A stretch of DNA of 31,870 nt from SHVZ01 sp044223515 (GTDB taxonomy: Bacteria > Pseudomonadota > Alphaproteobacteria > SHVZ01): assembly GCA_044223515.1 (NCBI GenBank), contig JBGALV010000056.1, forward strand, positions 1 to 31,870, given 5' to 3'. Shown here one piece after another: positions 7,380 through 17,304 of the stretch. How positions within the stretch are numbered: the first letter of the stretch is position 1; the number at the start of each line of letters is the position of its first letter. The position numbers and the translations under genes are program-made. The notes under the pieces are model-generated. The model had not been told where the DNA came from. It was given only the letters and a program-made list of their open reading frames with translations, and did not search any database.

Positions 7380-9460
7380 CCACATATCGCGTCGGCGTCG
7401 ACATCGGCGGCACCTTCACCGACATCGTGCTGCTCGGCCAGGACGGCACGATCCACACGGCCAAGATCTCGTCCAGCGTCGGCAACTACGCTGCCGCGAT
7501 CGTCGATGGGCTGGCCCAGCTGTTCCGCGAGACCGGACTCGACGGCAAGATGCTGGAAGAGATCCGCCACGGTACGACGGTCGCCTCCAACGCGATCCTC
7601 GAGCACAAGGGTGCGCGCACCGGGTTGATCACCACTAAAGGCTTCCGCGACGTGCTGGAGATCCGGACGCTCCGGATGCCCCGCCTCTACGACCTCACCT
7701 GGACCAAGCCGCCACCGCTGGTCGAACGCTATCTCCGCCAGGTCGTCGACGAGCGTATCGACGCCTTCGGCAAGGTCGAGCGCGCCCTCGATCCGGCCGA
7801 CGCCGAACGCGCGGTCGACACGTTGCTGGCCGAGAAGGTCGAGGCGATCGCGGTCTGCCTTCTCAACTCCTTCACCAACCCGGCGCACGAGCTCGCGATC
7901 GCCGAAATCGTACGAAGGAGAGCGCCGTCGCTTCCCCTCTCGGTCTCCTACGAGGTTCTGCCCGAGGTGAAGGAGTACGAACGCACCTCGACCGTCGTCG
8001 TGAACGCCTATGTGATGCCGATCGTCTCGAGCTATTTGCGGGCACTTCGCCGCGGCCTGAATGCCGCCGGCATCCCGGCGCGCCTGCTGCTGATGCAATC
8101 CAATGGCGGCCTCACCACCGACCAGGCGGCGGCCGAGCGACCGATGAACATCATCGAGTCCGGGCCCGCCGGCGGTGTCGTCGGTGCCCAGGCGCTCGCC
8201 CGCGCCAAGGGACTTCCGAAGATCCTGACCTTCGACATGGGCGGCACCACGGCCAAGGCCTCGATGGTCGAGGATGGCGAGGTGACCCGCGCGGCCGAGT
8301 ATTCGGTGGGCGCCGGTATCATGATCGGCTCGCGCCTCCTGACAGGCGCCGGCTACACGCTGAAAGTCCCGGCGATCGACCTCGCCGAGGTCGGCGCCGG
8401 CGGCGGCTCGCATGTCTGGATCGACGGCGGCGGCTCGCTGCAGATCGGCCCGGAAAGTGCCGGCGCCCAACCCGGCCCCGTCTGCTACGACAAGGGCGGC
8501 GCCACGCCGACCGTCACCGACGCCAACGTCATCCTGGGCTACCTCAACCCGCAGCACCTGGTCGGCGGCGCCGTGAAGCTGAACGCCGCCAAGGCCAGGC
8601 AGGTCTTCACCGCGAGCGTTGCCGCGCCGATGAAGATGTCGATCGAGCAGGCGGCCTACGGCGCGCATCAGATCGCGGCTTCCAACATGATCCGGGCGAT
8701 CAAGGCCGTCTCGACCGAGCGCGGCCGCGATCCCCGCGAGTTCGCGCTCTTCGCCTTCGGCGGCAACGGCCCTCTGTTCGCCGCCGGCATGGCGAAGTCG
8801 CTCGGCATGCCGCGGGTCGTGGTGCCGCCCTCGGCCGGGCTGTTCTCGTCCTTCGGCCTGCTCTATGCCGACGTCGAGCACCACTATGCCCGCACTTTCC
8901 GCCGGCTCCTGCGGAAGGCCGATCTCTCCGAGATCGAAGCGGCCTGGACCGAGATCGCCCGCCAGGCGCTCGACCAGCTCGCCAGCGAAGGATTCACCGG
9001 CACGCGCGCTCGGCTCCGGCGATCGGCGTCGCTTCACTATCACGGCCAGAGCTACGAGCTGGTCGTGCCGATGCCGGACAGGCCCATCGACCAGGCCATG
9101 GTCGCTCACCTCGAGGAAGGGTTCGGACGCGAGCACGAGAAAACATATGGCCATCGCGCCGGGCCTGAAGAACCGGTCGAGCTGGTGGCGATGCAAGTGA
9201 TCGGCCTCGGGCTTCGCGACGGCGCCGGCGTGCCGGAGCGCGTCCGCTCGACCCGCGCCGAACCGGAGCCCCCGCCGCCTCGTCCCGCCTATTTCGGGCC
9301 GGAGTCCGGCTGGATCGAAACGCCTGTGCTCCGCCGTTCGGATATCGGTGACCATAAGCCCGGCCCCCTGATCGTCGAGGAGTACGACGCAACATGCGTC
9401 GTTCCGCCGGGCGCCCGCGCCAGTCTGGATTCGGCGGGCAACATCGTCATCGACCTTTAG
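7376..9460 (+). CDS. hyuA: Hydantoinase A / 5-oxoprolinase family subunit
   Basis: A 694-residue HyuA-type subunit of the ASKHA (sugar kinase/actin) fold that uses ATP to activate the substrate amide or carbonyl. Visible motifs are DIGGTFTDIV at residues 9-18 (phosphate 1), GTTVASNAIL near 66-75, QSNGG at 241-245, ESGPAGGVVG at 261-270 and DMGGTTAK at 287-294 (phosphate 2), and FGGNGPLFA further on. The start is GTG 7376 inside the hyuB stop (GTGA overlap). Length agrees with the family (about 690). The gene ends 3 bases from the convergent yjbQ stop. Together with HyuB it should form an ATP-dependent hydrolase. The exact substrate (hydantoin, 5-oxoproline, N-methylhydantoin or another cyclic amide) cannot be decided. 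Confidence 0.95.
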   Translation: MTTYRVGVDIGGTFTDIVLLGQDGTIHTAKISSSVGNYAAAIVDGLAQLFRETGLDGKMLEEIRHGTTVASNAILEHKGARTGLITTKGFRDVLEIRTLRMPRLYDLTWTKPPPLVERYLRQVVDERIDAFGKVERALDPADAERAVDTLLAEKVEAIAVCLLNSFTNPAHELAIAEIVRRRAPSLPLSVSYEVLPEVKEYERTSTVVVNAYVMPIVSSYLRALRRGLNAAGIPARLLLMQSNGGLTTDQAAAERPMNIIESGPAGGVVGAQALARAKGLPKILTFDMGGTTAKASMVEDGEVTRAAEYSVGAGIMIGSRLLTGAGYTLKVPAIDLAEVGAGGGSHVWIDGGGSLQIGPESAGAQPGPVCYDKGGATPTVTDANVILGYLNPQHLVGGAVKLNAAKARQVFTASVAAPMKMSIEQAAYGAHQIAASNMIRAIKAVSTERGRDPREFALFAFGGNGPLFAAGMAKSLGMPRVVVPPSAGLFSSFGLLYADVEHHYARTFRRLLRKADLSEIEAAWTEIARQALDQLASEGFTGTRARLRRSASLHYHGQSYELVVPMPDRPIDQAMVAHLEEGFGREHEKTYGHRAGPEEPVELVAMQVIGLGLRDGAGVPERVRSTRAEPEPPPPRPAYFGPESGWIETPVLRRSDIGDHKPGPLIVEEYDATCVVPPGARASLDSAGNIVIDL

Positions 9461-9463
9461 AGG

Positions 9464-9883
9464 CTACTCGCCGAGCAGGTGGCAGACGACCTCGCGGCGG
9501 TGCGGCGCCCGGCGATGCTCGAACAGGTAGATGCCTTGCCAGGTGCCGAGGGCCATCCGCCCTCCAGAGACCGGGATCGTCAGCTGCACCTGGGTCAATG
9601 CCGTTCGGATATGCGATGGCATGTCGTCCGGTCCCTCAGCGTCGTGGATGTAGCGCCCCGGCGCCTCCGGCACGATCCGCTCGAAATAGGCCTCCAGATC
9701 CTTCCGCACGTCACGGTCGGCGTTCTCCTGAATCAGGAGCGACGCCGAGGTATGGCGACAAAAGAGCGTCAGGAGCCCCATGGAGATCCGTTGCTTCGCG
9801 ATCCATCCGGCGATCTCCGTGGTGATCTCCACGAGCCCCTTGCCGGACGTCGATACCGCGATTGAGTGCTGCGCCTGCTTCAT
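9464..9883 (-). CDS. yjbQ: YjbQ family protein (UPF0047, secondary thiamine-phosphate synthase type)
   Basis: A 139-residue protein matching the YjbQ/UPF0047 family along its whole length: HTSASLLIQENAD in the middle, then DMPSHI, then the C-terminal GTWQGIYLFEHR. Some members have weak thiamine-phosphate synthase activity and partly complement thiE loss, but the physiological role is unsettled. The conserved His and Glu residues in these motifs form a metal-binding pocket in known structures. The start ATG 9883 gives the standard family length; the frame stays open upstream to 10189 but without family similarity. No strong ribosome site is seen. It is a single gene, convergent with hyuA and divergent from the PRC-barrel gene. 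Confidence 0.92.
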   Translation of the reverse strand: MKQAQHSIAVSTSGKGLVEITTEIAGWIAKQRISMGLLTLFCRHTSASLLIQENADRDVRKDLEAYFERIVPEAPGRYIHDAEGPDDMPSHIRTALTQVQLTIPVSGGRMALGTWQGIYLFEHRRAPHRREVVCHLLGE

Positions 9884-9916
9884 GACACCAAGGCTACGAT
9901 GTCGCAGCCCTATGCG

Positions 9917-9941
9917 GGAACGGCCTCTTCGGCCTGACGTT
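9917..9941 (+). promoter_or_regulatory. EcfG-type general-stress promoter upstream of the PRC-barrel gene
   Basis: GGAAC at 9917-9921 and CGTT at 9938-9941 are separated by exactly 16 bases. This matches the consensus GGAAC-N16/17-CGTT used by the alphaproteobacterial general stress sigma factor EcfG. It lies 62 bases upstream of the PRC-barrel start on the correct strand. Short PRC-barrel proteins are frequent EcfG targets in this class. The match is seen; sigma-factor use is inferred. Confidence 0.7.
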
Positions 9942-10003
9942 TGACATGCACCCGGCTCGATCAGCGCGATCGCGCCGCCAGCATGCTTTTGAGGAGATAA
10001 TCC

Positions 10004-10366
10004 ATGCCTACCCCCACTGGACATACGAAGGCGATCTTGAGTTCGAAGGTCACCGGAACCTCGGTCTACAACACGTCGGGCGAGAAGATCGGTCATGTCG
10101 AGGACGTCGTGCTCGACAAGATGTCGAACAACATCATGTACGCCGTCCTCGGCTTCGGCGGGTTCCTCGGCATGGGCGAGAAGTATCATCCGATGCCCTG
10201 GTCACTGCTCGACTACAACGAGGATAAGGGCGGGTATGTGGTGCCGATGTCGAAGGACGTGCTCCAGAAGGCGCCGGCCTACGACCTCGACGACCTGATC
10301 CGCGCGGATGGCGACATCCGTGGCAAGTCGTTCTCGTACTACAAGGTCCCCCCGTACTGGGGTTGA
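10004..10366 (+). CDS. PRC-barrel domain protein
   Basis: A 120-residue soluble protein with one PRC-barrel domain covering about residues 15-90. It shows the typical GTSVYNTSGEKIGHVED opening and a VLGFGGFLGMGEKYHPMPW segment seen in the stand-alone bacterial form. PRC-barrels are small beta-barrel folds first known from the photosynthetic reaction-centre H subunit and RimM; stand-alone members are often stress-induced and of unknown mechanism. The start ATG 10004 follows a good ribosome site (GAGGAG, 8 bases upstream). Its upstream region holds a perfect EcfG-type promoter. It is monocistronic: a GC-rich hairpin follows 13 bases after the stop, and the next gene is convergent. Confidence 0.93.
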   Translation: MPTPTGHTKAILSSKVTGTSVYNTSGEKIGHVEDVVLDKMSNNIMYAVLGFGGFLGMGEKYHPMPWSLLDYNEDKGGYVVPMSKDVLQKAPAYDLDDLIRADGDIRGKSFSYYKVPPYWG

Positions 10367-10379
10367 TGCCGATCCTGGC

Positions 10380-10404
10380 GCGGTCCCGGCATCGCCGGGG
10401 CCGC
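10380..10404. terminator. Hairpin between convergent PRC-barrel and PAS genes
   Basis: An 11-base-pair GC-rich stem (10380-10390 with 10394-10404, one G-U pair) encloses a 3-base loop. It sits between two stop codons (10366 on + and 10407 on -), where a bidirectional terminator would be expected. No run of T follows on either strand, so it may act as a weak terminator or a 3'-end stabiliser. Confidence 0.5.
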
Positions 10405-10406
10405 AG

Positions 10407-11975
10407 CTAGCCTTTCTGCCGCGCGCCCAGGTCCACGTACCGCCTGACGAGTCCGCCATCCTTGAGCGGAATATGGTGAACCGCGACGGTCCGCCCGTCG
10501 GGCATGACGACCTCGAAGGTTGCCGCCGTTCGATTCTTCAGCTCGGTCATCAGTCTTTTCGCGTGCTCGTCCGGCGCCCCCGGCCCGTACTGGCCTTTAA
10601 CGGCCATGGCATGAAGGATCCGCTCGGCCGGGATCGCCTTTCCCTGCATCACAGCCTCGGGGATGGCGAACATGTCCCTGAGCCGCCGATTGTGAAGCAC
10701 GACATTGAGGTCGTGATCGAACACCGCAATGCCGTCGCCCATATGATCCAGTGTGGTCTCAAGCTGCGACGCCTTGGCATCCAGATCTTCCTGCATGCGC
10801 TTCTTGTCGGTCACATCGACATAGCGGCGGATCAGCGTCCCGTCGCGCTGGGGATTGTGGTGGATCTCGATCGTCCGCCCATCCGCAAGCTTGTGCTCGT
10901 ACATGTGTCGATCGCGCTTGCGGAAGCCTGCGAGCACACGCTCGACCTGGACTCCCGGATCACCGCCGCCATATCGCCCGCGGATCGCCAGGAAGCGTGC
11001 CATCCGCTCGGCCGTCGCCTTGCCGCGCAACAGCTCCTCGGGAAAGCCGAAGAACTCCCGCATCTGGCGATTGTGAAAGATGATGTTGATGTCCTTGTCG
11101 TAGAGAGCCAGGCCATCGCCCATGCTCTCGAGCGCCAGCTCGAGCAGGGCGGACTTGGCGGCGAGCTCTTCCTCGGCGCGTTTCTGGTCGCTGACGTCGA
11201 AGACGAACTGGATCGTCAGGCCGGACGGAGAGCGGTGCGTGCGGACAAGATGCCACCGCCCGGACGCGGGGTGGTACTCGAAGCGCTTCTCCCTGGCCTC
11301 GCGCCATTCCACGGTCCGGCGCGCCACATAGGTCTCAGGATCCTTCTTCGCCTGCGGATCGGCAGCCACGCCGGCGGCGACGGACAGCCTGACGATATCG
11401 GCGAACTTCTTGCCCAAGAGATCGGCGTCGGGCGGAAGATGCGGATTTCCCTCGCGGAAGCGCTGGTTGCCGAGCACAAAGATCTCGTCGGCGTCGAAGA
11501 CCGTCACCTCGGCATCTAGGCCGGCGAGAATCTCCGCCAGGAGACGTTCCGCCGTCTCGAGGCGCTGCGAGGCCGCACGGACGACGGTGACATCGGTAAA
11601 GGTCCGGACTTGCCGGCCGTCCGCCAGTGGATGGATCAGGACCTCGATGATGCGTCCGTCCCGGTTCGTCCGCTCATAGCGGAACGGTTCCGTCGCCTTC
11701 TGGATCTTGGAGGCGACCTGCGCCATGCGGGCTTCGGTGTCGATGCCGAGGGCATCGAGATCTCCCCGGCTCGCCTGGAAGCGGATGACGTCGTCCTGGC
11801 TCGGCCGTCCGGCGAGCAGCGACTCCGGAAGCCCGAGGATCTCGGGCAGACGCTTGTTGTAGAGAACGATCCGCCCATCGGCGTCTACGATGCAGATCCC
11901 CGCATCGACACCATCGAGCACCTGGCGAAGCAGCGCATCGGTCGCTGCTACGTCAGCGGCGGCATCAGAACGCAA
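10407..11975 (-). CDS. Four-PAS-domain protein without an output domain
   Basis: A 522-residue soluble protein built of four consecutive PAS modules at about residues 12-130, 143-265, 276-390 and 405-515, each of the PAS_7-like type. Short helical, coiled-coil-like linkers rich in Glu/Lys join them (QKRAEEELAAKSALLE at 264-279; KKRMQEDLDAKASQLE at 391-406). Modules 3 and 4 are clearly related to each other (ESMGDGLALYD and DHMGDGIAVFD; IRRYVDVTD and VRRYVDLGA), suggesting internal duplication. No histidine kinase, GGDEF, EAL, methyl-accepting or DNA-binding domain follows: the protein stops right after PAS 4. The start is a TTG at 11975 behind a purine-rich stretch (GGGGAGCGGGGAA); no good ATG is available in the N-terminal part. 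It may be a sensory scaffold acting on a separate kinase, or a truncated kinase. No transmembrane segment is seen. Confidence 0.88.
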   Translation of the reverse strand: MRSDAAADVAATDALLRQVLDGVDAGICIVDADGRIVLYNKRLPEILGLPESLLAGRPSQDDVIRFQASRGDLDALGIDTEARMAQVASKIQKATEPFRYERTNRDGRIIEVLIHPLADGRQVRTFTDVTVVRAASQRLETAERLLAEILAGLDAEVTVFDADEIFVLGNQRFREGNPHLPPDADLLGKKFADIVRLSVAAGVAADPQAKKDPETYVARRTVEWREAREKRFEYHPASGRWHLVRTHRSPSGLTIQFVFDVSDQKRAEEELAAKSALLELALESMGDGLALYDKDINIIFHNRQMREFFGFPEELLRGKATAERMARFLAIRGRYGGGDPGVQVERVLAGFRKRDRHMYEHKLADGRTIEIHHNPQRDGTLIRRYVDVTDKKRMQEDLDAKASQLETTLDHMGDGIAVFDHDLNVVLHNRRLRDMFAIPEAVMQGKAIPAERILHAMAVKGQYGPGAPDEHAKRLMTELKNRTAATFEVVMPDGRTVAVHHIPLKDGGLVRRYVDLGARQKG

Positions 11976-12073
11976 GCTTCCCCGCTCCCCACCAAAACTC
12001 CCGCGCAGCCAGGAGCTTACCCCGCGGCGCTACGGCTTCCTACACCGCGTTGACGCGGATGCCTATGGATACG

Positions 12074-12108
12074 CCGCCGGCTGCGAAAGGGTATTCCGCA
12101 GCCGGCGG
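12074..12108 (-). terminator. Hairpin downstream of the peroxiredoxin gene
   Basis: A perfect 12-base-pair inverted repeat (12074-12085 and 12097-12108) with an 11-base loop lies 7 bases beyond the peroxiredoxin stop on the minus strand. There is no T tract after it, so it is either a poor intrinsic terminator or a transcript-end stabiliser. Confidence 0.5.
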
Positions 12109-12115
12109 ATACGGG

Positions 12116-12778
12116 TCAGCCCTTGGGCTGCGGCACGATGCGGAGGTAGGGCTTCACCGTCTTCCAGCCGCCGGGGAACTTCTGCTTCGCCGCCTCATCC
12201 GAGACGGACGGGGGGATGATCACGTCGTCGCCCATCTTCCAGTTCACTGGGGTCGCCACCGTGTGCTTGGCGGTCAGCTGGCAGGAGTCGAGCAGGCGCA
12301 GCACCTCGTCGAAGTTTCGGCCCGAGCTCATCGGGTACGTCAGCATCGCCTTGATCTTCTTGTCCGGGCCGATGATGAACACCGAGCGTACGGTCGCGTT
12401 GTCGGCGGCGGTGCGGCCCTCCGAGGTCGTGCCCGCACCTTCCGGCAGCATGTCGTAGGCGGTCGCGACCTTGAGCTCCGGGTCGCCGATCATCGGGTAG
12501 GTGACCGCGGCGCCCTGGGTCTCCTCGATGTCCTTGGCCCAGCGCGAATGATTGTCGACCGGATCGACGCTTAGGCCGACAATCTTGGTGTTCCTCTTGT
12601 CGAACTCGGGCTTGAGACGCGCCATATACCCGAGTTCGGTGGTGCAGACCGGCGTGAAGTCCTTCGGATGCGAGAACAGGATCGCCCAGCCGTCGCCGAT
12701 CCACTCGTGGAACTTGATGTCGCCCTGGGTCGTCTTCGCCTGGAAGTCCGGCGCGGTCGAGTTGATACGAAGGGTCAT
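12116..12778 (-). CDS. Peroxiredoxin, 1-Cys Prx6-like family
   Basis: A 220-residue thiol peroxidase that reduces hydrogen peroxide and organic hydroperoxides in the cytoplasm. The peroxidatic Cys45 lies in SHPKDFTPVCTTELG (residues 36-50), with the catalytic Thr42 and Pro43 ahead of it. The C-terminal extension PVNWKMGDDVIIPPSVS is typical of the Prx6/AhpC-TSA long form. A second Cys (LLDSCQL) is present in the C-terminal third, but not in a classical 2-Cys resolving context. ATG 12778 has a strong ribosome site (AAGGAG, 6 bases upstream), so the longer upstream frame to 12850 is excluded. It is probably monocistronic, ended by the hairpin at 12074-12108. Confidence 0.95.
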   Translation of the reverse strand: MTLRINSTAPDFQAKTTQGDIKFHEWIGDGWAILFSHPKDFTPVCTTELGYMARLKPEFDKRNTKIVGLSVDPVDNHSRWAKDIEETQGAAVTYPMIGDPELKVATAYDMLPEGAGTTSEGRTAADNATVRSVFIIGPDKKIKAMLTYPMSSGRNFDEVLRLLDSCQLTAKHTVATPVNWKMGDDVIIPPSVSDEAAKQKFPGGWKTVKPYLRIVPQPKG

Positions 12779-12909
12779 TCTTCTCTCCTTTGACAATGGA
12801 CGGCGGAACGCCGCAGCCACTGCGCTGCGCGTCGGATCCACGTCCGACATCCGGCCTGCCCTGGAAGAATAACAGCGGCGACCAACGGCGCAATCAGCTC
12901 AGATACGCG

Positions 12910-14337
12910 TCAGTGAAACTTCACATAGGCGAAGTCGATCGGCTGATGATCGATGCTGCGCCCGGGAGGGGCGATCCAGCCCGCGACCTTCCCGGGCTCG
13001 ATCACCTGGTGCATCAGCGAGCGGATGAAGGCACCGTCCGCCTCCGATGGCAGCCAGTTGGCCTTCCGCGCCTCCCAGGCCGCGCGAGGGACGATTGTCC
13101 CGTCGGGCGCCACCGGCTGGTTCGCCCAGACGCCGATCGAGCGGCGGAAACGGCCGGACGGAAGGGTGAGACGGGTCTCGTAGCCTTCCTTCTCGATCAG
13201 CCGGTTCCAGCGGACGAAGCCGCTCTCGCAATCCGTGATGAAGGCACGGCGCGTGACCTCGTTCATCGCGTTCCGGAGAGGAACGGCGTCTAGGCGGACG
13301 CCGCCAGTCCCGTCCGGCGTCTCGACATCGCAGGCCCGGTCCAGCGCAAGATGATCGTCGAAGGTTGCCTCGTCCGGCCGCCCCTTGATGCCGTTGGCGA
13401 AGGAGGTCGCGGCGTTCGACGATTGCTCGGAGCCGAACAGATCGAGGGACGACGAGAACCAGAAGTTCACGTAGCGCTGGATCGTGGCGAGATCGATCGC
13501 TCCCGCCCGGCGTACCGCCTCCGGATCCTCGCTACCGATTTCTTTCATGACCTCCAGCGTGCGCCTGACGATGCGTCCGATGCCGTTCTCCCCTACATGC
13601 ATGTGGTAGGCCTCTTCGGTCAGCATGAAGCGGCAGCTTCTCGCCAGCGGATCGAAGGCGCTCTCGGCAAGGCTCTTAAGCTGGTACTTCCCATCGCGGT
13701 CGGTGAAATAGGTGAACATGAAGAAGGAGAGCCAGTCCGAGATCGGCTCGTTGAAGGTGCCGAGGATGCGGGGCTTGTCGGCGTCGCCGGAATGGCGGGC
13801 GAGCAACTCCTCAGCCTCCTCGCGGCCGTCGCGGCCGAAATGGGCGTGCAGCAGGTAGACCATCGCCCACAGATGCCGCCCCTCCTCCACGTTCACCTGG
13901 AAGAGGTTCCGGAGGTCGTAAAGCGAGGGTGCGGTCAGGCCGAGGAGCCTCTGCTGCTCGACTGAGGCAGGCTCAGTGTCGCCCTGGGTCACGATCAGCC
14001 GGCGCAGGACCGAGCGGAAGTCGGCCGGCACCTGCTGCCAGACCGGCTGGTCATAGAAGTCGCCGAAGCCGATCTTGCGATCCGCCTCCTGCTCGGCGAG
14101 GAAGATGCCCCAGCGATACTCCGGCATCTTCACATAGCCGTAGGTCGCCCAGCCCTTGATGTCGACCGAGGTCGCGGTGCGCAGATAGACGTCCGCGCCC
14201 TGGTAACGCTCCGGACCCAGCTCCTTCCACCAGCTAAGGAAGCGCGGCTGCCAGTGCTCGAGCGCGCGCTGGAGTTGGCGGTTGCCGCCGAGGTCGACGT
14301 TGTTGGGGATCAGCTCCTGATAATTCAGCGTCGCCAT
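12910..14337 (-). CDS. boxB: Benzoyl-CoA 2,3-epoxidase subunit BoxB
   Basis: A 475-residue diiron oxygenase of the aerobic benzoyl-CoA pathway. With the reductase BoxA it uses O2 and NADPH to convert benzoyl-CoA to 2,3-epoxybenzoyl-CoA. Length matches known BoxB (about 473). The iron ligands known from the Azoarcus evansii protein (Glu120, Glu150, His153, Asp211, Glu240, His243, from memory) are all found at a constant offset of two: Glu122, Glu152 and His155 (VEEGRHLW), Asp213, Glu242 and His245 (TEEAYHMH). The start ATG 14337 is 2 bases past the BoxC stop, so it is translated from the same transcript. BoxA is not encoded in the window, so the reductase must lie elsewhere. Last gene of the minus-strand box operon. 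Confidence 0.96.
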   Translation of the reverse strand: MATLNYQELIPNNVDLGGNRQLQRALEHWQPRFLSWWKELGPERYQGADVYLRTATSVDIKGWATYGYVKMPEYRWGIFLAEQEADRKIGFGDFYDQPVWQQVPADFRSVLRRLIVTQGDTEPASVEQQRLLGLTAPSLYDLRNLFQVNVEEGRHLWAMVYLLHAHFGRDGREEAEELLARHSGDADKPRILGTFNEPISDWLSFFMFTYFTDRDGKYQLKSLAESAFDPLARSCRFMLTEEAYHMHVGENGIGRIVRRTLEVMKEIGSEDPEAVRRAGAIDLATIQRYVNFWFSSSLDLFGSEQSSNAATSFANGIKGRPDEATFDDHLALDRACDVETPDGTGGVRLDAVPLRNAMNEVTRRAFITDCESGFVRWNRLIEKEGYETRLTLPSGRFRRSIGVWANQPVAPDGTIVPRAAWEARKANWLPSEADGAFIRSLMHQVIEPGKVAGWIAPPGRSIDHQPIDFAYVKFH

Positions 14338-14339
14338 GG

Positions 14340-15983
<1,644 letters not shown>

Positions 15984-15993
15984 CGGCATCTCC

Positions 15994-16422
15994 TCAGGCT
16001 CCGCTCTCGACGAGATAAGGCCTCATCTTCTCGCGCAGGTCCGGCGGGATCGCGAGAGCCTTCGGTCCACGAAGGTCGCTGTGCACGACCTTGAGCCGCG
16101 CATCCAGCCGCCGCTCGCCATCGCACTCGGCAACGATCTCGAGCTCGACCGCGCTGCGCCCGAGACGGGACAGGACGAGCGCGAAGTCCAGCTTCTCGCC
16201 GAGCCGGCTGGGCCTGAGGAAGCGGACATGCAGGTCGACGATCGGCATGCCGCGATGCTCGGTCGCATGCATCCGGCCCCAGGGCAGGTCGAGCGCGTTC
16301 TCGAACCACTCTTCGCAGACGTTGTTCAGCATCTCGACGTAGCGCGGATAGAAGACGATCGCCGCCGGGTCGCAGTCGCCGAAGCGCACCGTGAAAGTAC
16401 AGCGGAAGACCTGGCCGCTCAT
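15994..16422 (-). CDS. Acyl-CoA thioesterase, 4-hydroxybenzoyl-CoA thioesterase (hotdog) type
   Basis: A 142-residue hotdog-fold thioesterase. The N-terminal segment RFGDCDPAAIVFYPRY (residues 13-28) closely matches the active-site region of Pseudomonas-type 4-hydroxybenzoyl-CoA thioesterase; Asp18 corresponds to the catalytic Asp there. A thioesterase encoded with box genes in Azoarcus evansii hydrolyses benzoyl-CoA and is thought to release trapped CoA, so the same housekeeping role is likely here. The ATG at 16422 overlaps the stop of the upstream alpha/beta hydrolase by 4 bases (ATGA), and boxC starts 10 bases after its stop. Confidence 0.92.
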   Translation of the reverse strand: MSGQVFRCTFTVRFGDCDPAAIVFYPRYVEMLNNVCEEWFENALDLPWGRMHATEHRGMPIVDLHVRFLRPSRLGEKLDFALVLSRLGRSAVELEIVAECDGERRLDARLKVVHSDLRGPKALAIPPDLREKMRPYLVESGA

Positions 16423-17183
16423 TGCACGCCTGCGACGAAGTCGGTGATCGCCTTGGTGGTCGCCGCTTCCGCCTCGCGGTGGGGCGCATGACGGCAATTC
16501 TCGATCATGAGGCCCTTGGCGTGCTTGCCGACGCCGCGGACAATCGCCTCGACCTGGGCCGGCGTTCCATACTGGTCGTCGACACCCTGGATCGCCAGCA
16601 CCGGGCAAAGGATCTTCGGCAGAAATGCCTCGATGGTCCAGGCGCGAAAGTCCGGGTGGAGCCAGATGTCGTTCCATCCCCGAAAAGCGCTCGGAACATC
16701 CTTGTGGATGCGGCCCAGGCGTTGCCCGAGATCGGTCGTCTCGAAAGCCTTCTTAGCCTCGACGATGCCGGCGATCGTCAGGTCCTCGACGAAAACATGC
16801 GCCGCCAGCGTGACGACGCCTCGAACCGGGCGGTCAGCGCCACCGGCATGGATCAGCGCGATCGAGCCGCCGTCTGAGTGGCCGATCAGGACCGGCCGGT
16901 CCACGCCGAGATGGTCGAGCAGAGCCGGCAGCACGATCCGTCCCTCATCGTGCATGAAGTCGACCGCCCGCGGGCCCGCGATCGAATCCGACTGGCCGTA
17001 TCCTCTGCGGGAATAGGTCAGGACCCGCCACCCGGTGGCCGCCGCGATCTTCGCAGGGTAGTCGCGCCAGCCGGCAACCGAGCCGAGGCCTTCGTGCAGG
17101 AAGACGAGCGTGTCGTCGCGTCCCTGGGCGGACTCGATCATCTGGTATTCGAGCCGGACGCCGTCGACGGTGATGAAACTCAT
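16419..17183 (-). CDS. Alpha/beta-fold hydrolase in the box operon
   Basis: A 254-residue alpha/beta hydrolase. The oxyanion region FLHEGLGS is at residues 28-35, the nucleophile elbow is GHSDGG (Ser103), the acid is probably an Asp in QGVDDQYG, and the catalytic His lies in ENCRHAPHRE. It is the first gene of the minus-strand box operon and is coupled by a 4-base overlap to the thioesterase. In the box pathway a hydrolase has been proposed to open a lactone side product or cleave a ring-opened thioester; this protein could do so, but that is inference from location. The ATG at 17183 lacks a clear ribosome site, only GAGAG further upstream. Divergent from the enolase-superfamily gene over 121 bases, where the operon promoter should lie. 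Confidence 0.9.
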   Translation of the reverse strand: MSFITVDGVRLEYQMIESAQGRDDTLVFLHEGLGSVAGWRDYPAKIAAATGWRVLTYSRRGYGQSDSIAGPRAVDFMHDEGRIVLPALLDHLGVDRPVLIGHSDGGSIALIHAGGADRPVRGVVTLAAHVFVEDLTIAGIVEAKKAFETTDLGQRLGRIHKDVPSAFRGWNDIWLHPDFRAWTIEAFLPKILCPVLAIQGVDDQYGTPAQVEAIVRGVGKHAKGLMIENCRHAPHREAEAATTKAITDFVAGVQ

Positions 17184-17304
17184 AGGAAAGGCGTAACTCT
17201 CGGGGAAAGTCCCGGAATGCTAGTTGAGCCGAACAGGGTTTGCACTAGAGCTTGATGCCGCGCACCATGTCCTCCCGCCCTTCCCGCCGACAGCGAAACT
17301 ACCC

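Noticed and set aside
7223..9355. 710-residue open frame antisense to hyuA
   Set aside because: High-GC antisense shadow: the composition is repetitive Arg/Asp/Gly/Ala with no family motif, and the plus strand carries a clear HyuA.
9941..9969. TTGACA at 9941-9946 as a housekeeping -35 box for the PRC-barrel gene
   Set aside because: No acceptable -10 box lies 16-18 bases downstream (the sequence there is GC-only or nearly so), whereas the overlapping EcfG-type motif is complete.
9884..10189. N-terminal extension of yjbQ to 10189
   Set aside because: The extension has no family similarity and would overlap the PRC-barrel gene and its promoter.
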